Part shown: positions 9,362-15,526 of the stretch, piece by piece
Layout of the letters: each line of letters starts with the position of its first letter
Position numbering within the stretch: the stretch's first letter is position 1
Assembly (NCBI GenBank): GCA_945883455.1
Contig: CAMCXJ010000033.1
Coordinates: 1 to 15,585, forward strand
From: Prosthecobacter debontii
Lineage (GTDB): Bacteria > Verrucomicrobiota > Verrucomicrobiia > Verrucomicrobiales > Akkermansiaceae
DNA length: 15,585 nt
Reading direction: 5' to 3'
Notes under the pieces: model-generated
Database searches by the model: none
Told to the model about the DNA's origin: nothing
Seen by the model: only the letters and a program-made list of their open reading frames with translations
Made by a program: the position numbers and the translations under genes

Positions 9362-10108
9362 ATGATGAAAAAGGCTCTGCCCCACCCCGAAAACGCAATC
9401 GCCACGCTTTTCGATGATCTGCCGATGCTTATTTTCTACGTGAAGGACGCGGAGGGGCTTTTCATCCGCTGCAACCGCCGTTTCGAGGAATTCCATGGCC
9501 TTCTGCCCGGTGGCGCATTGGGACTCGGCGACCACGACCTGCACGACGCGGCGATCGCGGAGCAATACCGCGCCGAGGACATGGAGGTGATGAAAACCGG
9601 CGCACCGACCCCGAACCGCGCCTGGATGGTGCCCGGTGCGAAGGGAATTCTACGCTGGTGGGTTTCGCGCAAGACACCGGTGCGCGGCAGCGACGGCAGC
9701 ATCTGCGGTGTCGCCGGGGTGATGTATGAGATTTCTGGCGCAGCGGGTATAACGGAACCCTTCGCAAGGATCGAACCCGCACTGAAGCGGATTCATTCTG
9801 ATGAGCCAAGGAACATTTCCACCGCTGAATTGGCGGCATCCTGCCACTACTCGCAAAGCCAGTTCAACCGCGTTTTCCGTGGCATAATGGGCATGCCGCC
9901 GCGCCGCTATATTTTGAAGCAAAGGATTGAGACGGCCAAAGATCTTCTCGCCCGCACCGACCTGCCACTTTCCGAGATCGCTTGGCGCTGCGGGTTCCAT
10001 GATGCCAGCGATTTCGGAAAACGCTTCCGCGAAGAGCAAAGCACCACACCTAGGGCATATCGGCTGAAACTCCGGGCGACGATCCGCGCCCATATCGGAG
10101 CACCCTGA
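9362..10108 (+). CDS. PAS-domain AraC-family transcriptional regulator
   Basis: A 248-residue protein with a PAS domain at about 15-126 (LFDDLPMLIFYVKDAEG at its start, then a core ending GVAGVMYEIS) joined to a C-terminal AraC/XylS DNA-binding domain at about 137-240. The two helix-turn-helices lie near 152-171 (ISTAELAASCHYSQSQFNRVF) and 203-222 (LSEIAWRCGFHDASDFGKRF), the second being the more conserved. The PAS domain would sense a small ligand or cofactor; which one cannot be told. The gene is divergent from the PSCyt/DUF1501 pair, the usual place for a local regulator, so control of that pair is inferred. Two adjacent ATGs (9362 and 9365) are possible starts, and no Shine-Dalgarno is seen. 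Confidence 0.92.
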   Translation: MMKKALPHPENAIATLFDDLPMLIFYVKDAEGLFIRCNRRFEEFHGLLPGGALGLGDHDLHDAAIAEQYRAEDMEVMKTGAPTPNRAWMVPGAKGILRWWVSRKTPVRGSDGSICGVAGVMYEISGAAGITEPFARIEPALKRIHSDEPRNISTAELAASCHYSQSQFNRVFRGIMGMPPRRYILKQRIETAKDLLARTDLPLSEIAWRCGFHDASDFGKRFREEQSTTPRAYRLKLRATIRAHIGAP

Positions 10109-10136
10109 GCGAACTTTTGTTTATGAAAATTTCCCT

Positions 10137-10164
10137 TTGAATAAAACCACACCCGCGTTACTCT
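10137..10164 (+). promoter_or_regulatory. Possible ssrA promoter
   Basis: TTGAAT (10137-10142) resembles a -35 box and TACTCT (10159-10164) a weak -10 box, with a 16-base spacer, placed 18 bases before the mature tmRNA 5' end. The -10 match is poor, so this is tentative. Confidence 0.3.
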
Positions 10165-10181
10165 CGCCACCGCTTTGCGAA

Positions 10182-10538
10182 GGGGGCGTTCTGGTTTCGA
10201 CGGAATGTCTGAAGCGCTGGCTGCACGTGGAGGTTGATCGGCTGGCCTCCTAAAAAGCCGTTCAAAACAAATAAATGCAGACTCCAACGAGCTCGCATTG
10301 GCCGCTTAATTGACGGTCACGCCAAATCCCTGATGTCTGTTAAGGGAGGCGGCGAAACTTAGCAGACTGGATCGGAAGCCGGGGAAACGGGCATCCGATC
10401 GAGACCAAACAGGATCCTAGGAAGCGCAACGCGGCGGGTCGGCCCAGCGCTTCCGAAACACCAGATGATCCGCTAAACGTGTAGAAGCCTGCGTAGATGG
10501 CGTTCCGGACAGGGGTTCGACTCCCCTCGCCTCCACCC
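10182..10538 (+). ncRNA. ssrA: Transfer-messenger RNA (tmRNA)
   Basis: The tRNA-like ends are unmistakable. The 5' part reads GGGGGCGTTCTGGTTTCGACG, and the 3' part contains the T-arm AGGGGTTCGACTCCCCT. The acceptor stem pairs GGGGGCG (10182-10188) with CGCCTCC (10528-10534), seven pairs including one G-U. The tag frame begins at GCA 10277-10279 and ends at TAA 10307-10309, reading ADSNELALAA, with the usual degradation ending LALAA. After discriminator A10535 the genome reads CCC rather than CCA, so the 3' end must be completed by nucleotidyltransferase. It rescues stalled ribosomes with SmpB. The one-piece order (acceptor, tag, pseudoknot region, T-arm) is standard, not permuted. Confidence 0.97.
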
Positions 10539-10592
10539 ATTCATTTTCAATGAGTTACGAATCCTGAACCTTGGATTTATACCTCTGCTTAT

Positions 10593-10618
10593 ACCACCAC
10601 TGAACGGGGTGGTTTCTT
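10593..10618 (+). terminator. Candidate intrinsic terminator after ssrA
   Basis: ACCACC (10593-10598) pairs with GGTGGT (10608-10613), with a 9-base loop, followed by the T-rich TTCTT. It lies 55 bases beyond the tmRNA 3' end and just before the stop codon of the minus-strand small gene. The stem is short and the T-tract interrupted, so strength is uncertain. Confidence 0.45.
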
Positions 10619-10621
10619 CGC

Positions 10622-10930
10622 TTAGGAAAGCCTCGATTCCAAGGCGAAGCGCCAGTGACGGATGCTCATTCCCTTGGGTATCATGTAACGCCACGGCGGG
10701 AGTTTCGCTGACTGGTTTTCGCTAACTTTTCGAGCTATGCACGAAGGCCGTCCGACAGGCGGTTTTCGCTCCGTAATCGACACCCAGCCCGCTTCCTCAG
10801 CCTGTTCGACCTCCCAATTATAGATCGCAAAATTTCGGCACAGCCTGCGCACCGAGCATTCTCCCCCCTCTCGATCCAAAACGGAAAGAAGACGAGTGAG
10901 GCGTTCGCGGCAGAGGATGAGCGGGCGCAT
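10622..10930 (-). CDS. Small winged-helix/HTH-like protein, unknown family
   Basis: An open frame of 102 residues from ATG 10930; a GTG at 10975 would add 15 residues, and neither has a Shine-Dalgarno. The N-terminal half (RLTRLLSVLDREGGECSVRRLCRNFAIYNWEVEQAEEAGWV, quoted in part: SVRRLCRNFAIYNWEVEQAE) has the pattern of a winged-helix module: helix, short turn, recognition helix, then a GWVSITERK strand. The second half has a Pro/Arg-rich linker (KPPVGRPS) and a distinctive tail (SAKLPPWRYMIP, then SIRHWRFAL). The aligned charge and hydrophobicity pattern suggests a real protein rather than a chance frame. Similar tails are, from memory, present in small proteins of other Verrucomicrobia and Planctomycetes, but I cannot name the family. 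It is divergent from the Fic gene and lies directly beside ssrA. Confidence 0.6.
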   Translation of the reverse strand: MRPLILCRERLTRLLSVLDREGGECSVRRLCRNFAIYNWEVEQAEEAGWVSITERKPPVGRPSCIARKVSENQSAKLPPWRYMIPKGMSIRHWRFALESRLS

Positions 10931-11055
10931 GGCGCAGATTACCGGATTATGTGGGAAAGGCGAGACGGAAGCCACTCAAGAGCGGGGCAAGCGCCCCGAC
11001 AGGATTCATTGCGAGCCAAGAAGACCTGTCACGGGAGGATCGCCCGCAATAATAG

Positions 11056-11115
11056 GGACATTCATAAGGACAACAATAGAGACAACAATAAGGACATTTT
11101 TGGCGACATTCCGCG
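11056..11115. repeat. Five 12-base iterons with GGACA core
   Basis: A GGACA-like pentamer recurs at exactly 12-base intervals: GGACA at 11056, GGACA at 11068, AGACA at 11080, GGACA at 11092 and CGACA at 11104. Units 2 and 3 are the most alike over their full length (GGACAACAATAG and AGACAACAATAA). The array lies in the 237-base gap between the divergent winged-helix and Fic genes, where an operator would be expected. Two more copies at the same spacing occur at the Fic start (11170 and 11182). Confidence 0.75.
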
Positions 11116-11167
11116 CCTTTGGTCTCCGCAAATCAATGGTTATCAATGAAAAATCAGGGCGAAACGA

Positions 11168-12424
11168 ATGGACAAAAAAGGGGACAAAAAAGATTCCAAA
11201 GCGGGCGAAATTCTGCATTCAATCACCCGCGTTATGGCTAGAAAATATCAAGAATCCCATCCTTGGATCACTTTCCAGCTCAATCTGCGGGAAGTCGGGT
11301 GGCTCCTGTGGGTGCAGCTCGGGGAGGCGGCATCGAAGTGCGTCCACCTCACGAATGTCCCGCTGCGGCCTGAAACCAGCCGGAAGCTCCTGAATCTCTA
11401 CCTCGCCAAGGGCGCGGCGGCGACGACCGCCATTGAGGGGAACACCCTTACAGAGGAGGAGGTTTTGCAGCACATCGAGAAAGGGCTGAAAATGCCGCCC
11501 TCGAAGGAATACCTCACCCAGGAGGTCGATAACATTATCGAAGCCTGCAACGGCATCGCCACCCTGCTTTCCAAGGACAACCAGCTCCCGCCGCTGACCC
11601 GTGAGGTGATTTGCGATTACAATCGCGTGGTGCGGAAAAACCTTCCCGAGGCCGATGGACTCGCGCCGCCCGGAGAGCTGCGGACTGGCTCCGTCCTCGT
11701 GGGGAACGCCTACCGGGGAGCGCCCGCCGAGGATTGCCCCGAGCTGCTCGACAAAATGTGCGAATGGTTGGAACGGGACTTCCACCCGCAGAAAGGCTAC
11801 ACCCTGCCCTTCGCCATCCTGAAGGCGGTTGTCGCCCACCTCTATTTGGCGTGGATCCACCCCTTCGACGATGGCAATGGCCGGACGGCACGCCTCCTTG
11901 AACTGCACATCCTCCTCGGTGCCGGTATCCCCGCCCCTGCGGCGCATCTCCTGAGCAACCATTACAACGCGACCCGCGCCGAGTATTACCGCCAGCTCGA
12001 CCACGCATCGAAATCGCGGGGCGACATCCTCCCTTTCATCCACTACGCCGTGCAGGGCTTCGTTGACGGCCTGCGCGAACAGCTCACATACGTTTGGAGC
12101 CAGCAATGGGACGCGGCTTGGCAGAACTATGTCCACGAAACCTTCCGGGGAAAGGATGGCGCATCCGGCACGCGGCAGCGGTATCTCGCGCTCGATCTCG
12201 GGACGGCTGGCGATTGGGTGGAAGTCTCCGCCATCGACGAGCTGACCCCACGTCTCGCCAAGGCATACGCCGGGAAATCTCCGAAGACCCTCCAGCGGGA
12301 TCTAAACGACCTCCAGGAAATCCTTTTGCTTCAGCGCCAGCCGGGAAAAGTCCGGGCGAACCGGGAAATCATCCACGCCTTCCGCCCGATCCGCAGGAAA
12401 GAAGAGCCGCCGGTGAAGCTCTAG
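11168..12424 (+). CDS. Fic family protein (class II, with N-terminal inhibitory motif)
   Basis: A 418-residue Fic-domain protein. The active-site motif HPFDDGNGRTAR (residues 231-242, His231) is complete, which in the family supports AMP transfer from ATP onto protein hydroxyls. The inhibitory-helix motif TTAIEGN (86-92, Glu90) matches (S/T)xxxE(G/N) and lies N-terminal, making this a self-inhibited class II Fic. The region from about 350 (VSAIDELTPRLAKAYAGKSPKTLQRDLNDL in part: SPKTLQRDLNDLQE) looks like a winged helix, suggesting DNA binding or self-regulation. The first residues (DKKGDKKD) are encoded by two 12-base repeats. A later ATG at 11234 (residue 23) could be the real start; neither has a clear Shine-Dalgarno. 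No antitoxin gene of the FicA type is adjacent. The target protein is unknown. Confidence 0.92.
   Translation: MDKKGDKKDSKAGEILHSITRVMARKYQESHPWITFQLNLREVGWLLWVQLGEAASKCVHLTNVPLRPETSRKLLNLYLAKGAAATTAIEGNTLTEEEVLQHIEKGLKMPPSKEYLTQEVDNIIEACNGIATLLSKDNQLPPLTREVICDYNRVVRKNLPEADGLAPPGELRTGSVLVGNAYRGAPAEDCPELLDKMCEWLERDFHPQKGYTLPFAILKAVVAHLYLAWIHPFDDGNGRTARLLELHILLGAGIPAPAAHLLSNHYNATRAEYYRQLDHASKSRGDILPFIHYAVQGFVDGLREQLTYVWSQQWDAAWQNYVHETFRGKDGASGTRQRYLALDLGTAGDWVEVSAIDELTPRLAKAYAGKSPKTLQRDLNDLQEILLLQRQPGKVRANREIIHAFRPIRRKEEPPVKL
11170..11193 (+). repeat. Tandem 12-base repeat at the start of the Fic gene
   Basis: GGACAAAAAAGG (11170-11181) is followed directly by GGACAAAAAAGA (11182-11193), identical in 11 of 12 bases. 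The unit length and GGACA core match the upstream iterons. If the ATG at 11168 is used, the repeat encodes DKKGDKKD. Confidence 0.7.
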
Positions 12425-12698
12425 CGGACGCGGGCGGACAACATCGGCTTGCCGTAGCGCGGCACGCCTGACAGCGCAGGGCATACATGCCCACGCTCAA
12501 CTGGATCGGCAAGAAGGGCGAACCACTCGACAGACACGACCGCTGGCTCTGCATGATGTGTCCGAGGCTGGCGTTATTGAAGCAATTCCATCACAGATGA
12601 AGTAAAGGTAAGATACTCAAATCCTGACAACGATCCAAGGGGCGAGTGGCAGTCTGTTTCGCGTTGACCGGTAACCGCTTCGACCGCATTTTCTCCTG
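12425..12698. other. Gene-poor gap after the Fic gene
   Basis: This 274-base gap contains a short fossil-like frame (12487-12600, listed separately) and a small hairpin GGGCA-taca-TGCCC at 12479-12492. A TTGACC (12664-12669) with a poor -10 could serve the carboxypeptidase gene. No second copy of the tmRNA 3' end, such as would mark an attachment site, is visible here. Confidence 0.5.
12487..12600 (+). pseudogene. Possible N-terminal remnant of a type III-like DNA methyltransferase
   Basis: ATG at 12487 opens a 37-residue frame beginning MPTLNWIGKK and ending at TGA 12598-12600. This opening strongly resembles the conserved N-terminus of a group of site-specific adenine methyltransferases of restriction systems (typically M-P-T-L-x-W-I-G-K followed by a small hydrophobic stretch and NHH). 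After about ten residues the likeness stops, and no methyltransferase motif (DPPY, FxGxG) follows. It is therefore read as a decayed start of a lost gene. The match is short and recalled rather than searched, so chance cannot be excluded. Confidence 0.35.
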
Positions 12699-13583
12699 AT
12701 GATTTTTCTGCGACCGCTCGGGCTCTGCCTGTTCGCCATCCTTTCCATTTCCTCCTGTGGTGGAAATCATCCCCCGCGCGCCCGCACCAGCAATCGGGTA
12801 GAAGGAGAGCCGATTCGCATCGCCGCCATCCCGCGCACCCCCCCGCCGCCGGTGGCCGCCGAGAGCGTCCTCGTGGTGGATCTCGCCAGCGGGCGAAACC
12901 TTTACGCGAAGAACGCGGACAGTGTGCGCCCCGTGGCGTCCACGCAGAAAATCATCACCGCCCTCTGTGTTCTTGACGCGGGCAACATCGACAAGCCCGT
13001 CATCATTTCCGCTTATGACACCGCCTGCGAGCCGACCAAGCTCTACCTCAAGCCCGGCGAGCGCTACACCCGCCGCGAGCTGCTGAAGGTGCTGATGGTG
13101 AAAAGCGCGAACGACGTGGCTCGCGCGCTAGCCCGCGACATCGGCGGCAGCGTGGAGGGTTTTTCCGCGCTGATGAACAACAAGTGCCAGCAGCTCGGCA
13201 TGCGCAACTCAAACTTTGTGAACCCGCACGGTCTCACCGAACCCAACCAGTATTCCACCGCCCGCGACATGGCCATCGCCGCCCGCACCGCCTACCGCAG
13301 CCCACTGCTGCGCTCCTATGCCGCCACGGAATCCTTCACCTTCACCTACAACGACGGTCGCACGCGCCGGATCGAAAACACCAACAAGTTGCTAAAGACC
13401 CTGCCCTACGTAAATGGCATGAAGACCGGCACCACCAACGCCTCGGGCCGCTGCCTTATTTCCACCGGCAGCCTCAACGGACGCTCCGTGGTCTGCGTCG
13501 TCCTGAAATCCAACACGCCGAACATCTGGGCGGATTCCGAAAAACTGCTCCGCTGGTCCCTTGAACGACCGACCGCGGAATGA
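12699..13583 (+). CDS. D-alanyl-D-alanine carboxypeptidase, lipoprotein (peptidase S11)
   Basis: A 294-residue penicillin-binding protein of the S11 (DacA/DacF-like) family, which trims the terminal D-Ala from peptidoglycan stem peptides. All three active-site motifs are present and correctly ordered: STQK (Ser81-Lys84), SAN (136-138) and KTG (242-244). The N-terminus is a lipoprotein signal with lipobox ISSC (Cys20), so it is expected to be tethered to a membrane rather than held by the C-terminal amphipathic helix of E. coli DacA. A Pro/Arg-rich linker (about 24-52) follows. The protein ends soon after the catalytic domain, with no PBP5-type C-terminal domain. Its stop overlaps the start of the next gene (ATGA, 13580-13583), indicating translational coupling. 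No Shine-Dalgarno is visible before the ATG. Confidence 0.94.
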   Translation: MIFLRPLGLCLFAILSISSCGGNHPPRARTSNRVEGEPIRIAAIPRTPPPPVAAESVLVVDLASGRNLYAKNADSVRPVASTQKIITALCVLDAGNIDKPVIISAYDTACEPTKLYLKPGERYTRRELLKVLMVKSANDVARALARDIGGSVEGFSALMNNKCQQLGMRNSNFVNPHGLTEPNQYSTARDMAIAARTAYRSPLLRSYAATESFTFTYNDGRTRRIENTNKLLKTLPYVNGMKTGTTNASGRCLISTGSLNGRSVVCVVLKSNTPNIWADSEKLLRWSLERPTAE

Positions 13584-14806
13584 CACCACGCCAACAGCTC
13601 GACGATCTCGCGGAGCGGAAACTTCTCCGGAGCATCACCACCTACCCGGCCACAGGTACGAGAGTTACCGTAGATGGCCGCGAGCTCTGGAACTTCGCCT
13701 CGAACGACTACCTCGGCCTCGCCCATCATCCGGCGGTCGCGGCGGCGTTTATCGAGGGCATCGGAAAATACGGGGCCGGCGCCACCGCCTCGCGGCTGGT
13801 AACCGGAAGCGCCGCGCCGCACCTCCTGTTAGAGGAAACCATCGCCGCCGCGAAAAAGGCGGAAGCCGCACTCACTTTCACCTCCGGCTACAACACCGCC
13901 CTGAGCGCGATCCCCGTCATCGCCGGGAAAGGCGATTTCGTCATACTCGACCGGCTCGCGCATGCCTCGCTCATCGACGCCGCCCGCATGTCCGGCGCGA
14001 CCCTCCGCGTCTTTCCCCACAACGACACCGCGAAGCTCGGCGCGATCCTTTCCAAGCTCCGTGCGAAAAAACCCGCCGCCCGCATCCTCGTCATCACGGA
14101 ATCCGTTTTCTCCATGGACGGCGATCTCTGCCCGCTCGCGGAAATCCTAGCCGTCTGCGAAACGCACGGAGCACTACTTCTGTTAGATGAGGCGCATGCC
14201 ACCGGCATTCTCGGTGCGCAAGGTATGGGTCTTGCGGAGAAACTCGGACTCCAGGAAAAAATCCCGTTCCAGATGGGCACACTCAGCAAGGCGGTCGGCC
14301 TTTCCGGCGGATACCTCGCGGCGTCGCGGGATTGGATCGATCTCATCGCGAACCGCGCCCGCCCATTCATCTACACTACCGCCCCGCCGCCCGCACTTGC
14401 CCACGCCGCACTCGCTGCCCTCGGCATCATCCGTTCCGATGAGGGGGAATCGCTGCGCAAAACTCTATTCCAAAACATCGCGATCCTACGGGAGAACCAA
14501 CCCAGCGCGATCATTCCTCACATTCTAGGGGAAAACGAAACCACGCTCGCCGCCTCCGCCGCGCTGCGAGAAAAAGGCTTCCTTGCGCCCGCCATCCGTT
14601 TCCCCACCGTCCCGCAAGGCACCGCCCGCCTGCGCATCACCGTTTCCGCCAAACACCCCAATGAAGCGGTTGAAGCCCTTGCTAACGAACTTAGGAATCA
14701 ACCACAGATGGACAGGATGAACGCAGATGAACAAAGAGGGATAAGATTTCCCAATTCATCCTCTTCATCTGCGTTCATCCCGTTCATATATGGTTCATTG
14801 ATCTGA
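13580..14806 (+). CDS. bioF: 8-amino-7-oxononanoate synthase-like PLP enzyme
   Basis: A 408-residue alpha-oxoamine synthase (class II aminotransferase fold). BioF condenses pimeloyl-ACP or -CoA with alanine in biotin synthesis; relatives use glycine (Kbl) or serine (serine palmitoyltransferase). Visible motifs are the N-terminal NFASNDYLGLAHHP (38-51), LLDEAHATG (201-209) with Asp203 and His206 for PLP, and GTLSKAVG (233-240) with the Schiff-base Lys237. The SNDYLGL and DEAHATG patterns favour BioF, but no other biotin gene is nearby, so the acyl substrate is less certain. The start overlaps the carboxypeptidase stop by 4 bases. Residues from about 374 are encoded by a palindromic repeat and look like a non-native tail; family members normally end near this point (about 385 residues). 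Confidence 0.88.
   Translation: MTPRQQLDDLAERKLLRSITTYPATGTRVTVDGRELWNFASNDYLGLAHHPAVAAAFIEGIGKYGAGATASRLVTGSAAPHLLLEETIAAAKKAEAALTFTSGYNTALSAIPVIAGKGDFVILDRLAHASLIDAARMSGATLRVFPHNDTAKLGAILSKLRAKKPAARILVITESVFSMDGDLCPLAEILAVCETHGALLLLDEAHATGILGAQGMGLAEKLGLQEKIPFQMGTLSKAVGLSGGYLAASRDWIDLIANRARPFIYTTAPPPALAHAALAALGIIRSDEGESLRKTLFQNIAILRENQPSAIIPHILGENETTLAASAALREKGFLAPAIRFPTVPQGTARLRITVSAKHPNEAVEALANELRNQPQMDRMNADEQRGIRFPNSSSSSAFIPFIYGSLI
14706..14789. repeat. Palindromic repeat overlapping the 3' end of the bioF-like gene
   Basis: The core arms AGGATGAACGCAGATGAA (14714-14731) and TTCATCTGCGTTCATCCC (14764-14781) are reverse complements in 17 of 18 positions. The pairing continues outward imperfectly to 14706/14789, and the loop is 32 bases. 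The core wording (ATCTGCGTTCATC) is typical of a dispersed intergenic palindrome I recall from many environmental bacteria. It covers the last 35 codons of the bioF-like frame and ends 28 bases before the radC start, so it may also shape mRNA between the two genes. Confidence 0.8.
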
Positions 14807-14817
14807 TCCCAATCACC

Positions 14818-15510
14818 ATGTCCCTTTTAAACGACTCAACAGACCAAGACCTCCCGCGCGAGAAAATCTACAAGTATGGCGCGGCTTCGTTGAGCAACGC
14901 GGAGCTCATGGCGATTTTTCTCACCTCCGGTTTGGTAGGGCGCAATGTGATCCAGGTGGCGGGTGATCTTTTGGAAAAATACGGTGGCTTGCAGGAACTG
15001 GGACGGTTGCCGGTTTCCGAATACATGAACAACAAGGGCATCGGGCTAGCGAAGGCATGCAAGCTGGCCGCCGCCTTCGAGCTGGGCAGCCGGCTCTCGC
15101 GCGAACAGATCCGCAGTGTGCCACTCGATACTCCGGATCGGATCTATGAGCACTTCGGCCACCAGCTCGGCACCTTACCAAACGAAAGCGCGCTCGTGGT
15201 GACAGTGAACTCTCGCCTCGTGCATACCAGCACTACTACAATCTCAGTCGGCTCCGTGAACGAGACCACCGCCCATCCTCGCGAGATTATGCGGCCCGTG
15301 ATCACGCGTAATGCCTACGGTTTCATCCTCATCCACAACCACCCCTCCGGCGATCCCACACCCAGCGCCGCCGACGATAGGATCACCGCGAAACTCATCC
15401 AGGCCGCGGAGCTGATGCAGATCAAGATCCTCGACCATGTAATCATAGGCCGCCCCTCGCCGGGCAGGAGCGCTTTCTATTCCTATCGCGCTGCCGGTGT
15501 GATACCCTAG
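14818..15510 (+). CDS. radC: RadC family JAB/MPN-domain protein
   Basis: A 230-residue RadC/UPF0758 protein, normal length. The N-terminal part has a helix-hairpin-helix-like stretch (KGIGLAKACKLAAAFELG, about 73-90). The C-terminal JAB/MPN domain has the metalloprotease-like motif HNHPSGDPTPSAADD (173-187; ligands His173, His175, Asp186). Despite the name, a role in DNA repair is disputed, and the activity of chromosomal RadC proteins is unknown. The first residue after the start context shows no Shine-Dalgarno. It lies 11 bases after the bioF-like stop and could be co-transcribed with it, although the palindromic repeat lies between. The domain order and the intact metal motif make the family call secure. 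Confidence 0.93.
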   Translation: MSLLNDSTDQDLPREKIYKYGAASLSNAELMAIFLTSGLVGRNVIQVAGDLLEKYGGLQELGRLPVSEYMNNKGIGLAKACKLAAAFELGSRLSREQIRSVPLDTPDRIYEHFGHQLGTLPNESALVVTVNSRLVHTSTTTISVGSVNETTAHPREIMRPVITRNAYGFILIHNHPSGDPTPSAADDRITAKLIQAAELMQIKILDHVIIGRPSPGRSAFYSYRAAGVIP

Positions 15511-15526
15511 GATAGTCCTTCATATT

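Noticed and set aside
11056..11115. CRISPR array
   Set aside because: The unit is only 12 bases with no separate spacers, and no cas genes are present.
11006..11218. 70-codon minus-strand frame with an apparent membrane segment
   Set aside because: The hydrophobic stretch arises because the repeat array reads as Val/Ile codons on this strand; no other support for a gene.
10896..11393. 165-codon plus-strand frame over the repeat array and into the Fic gene
   Set aside because: It overlaps the Fic gene out of frame and the winged-helix gene in antisense; its IRTT-type repeats simply mirror the 12-base DNA repeat.
11219..12136. 305-codon minus-strand frame opposite the Fic gene
   Set aside because: It is antisense to a Fic gene with an intact active site and shows no motif of its own.
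11168..12424. Fic/antitoxin (FicT-FicA) pair
   Set aside because: The Fic protein carries its own inhibitory motif (TTAIEGN), and the neighbouring small protein does not show the antitoxin motif (S/T)xxxE(G/N).
10540..12698. Intact integrative element with attL and attR at ssrA
   Set aside because: No recombinase gene and no second copy of the tmRNA 3' end were found in the window.
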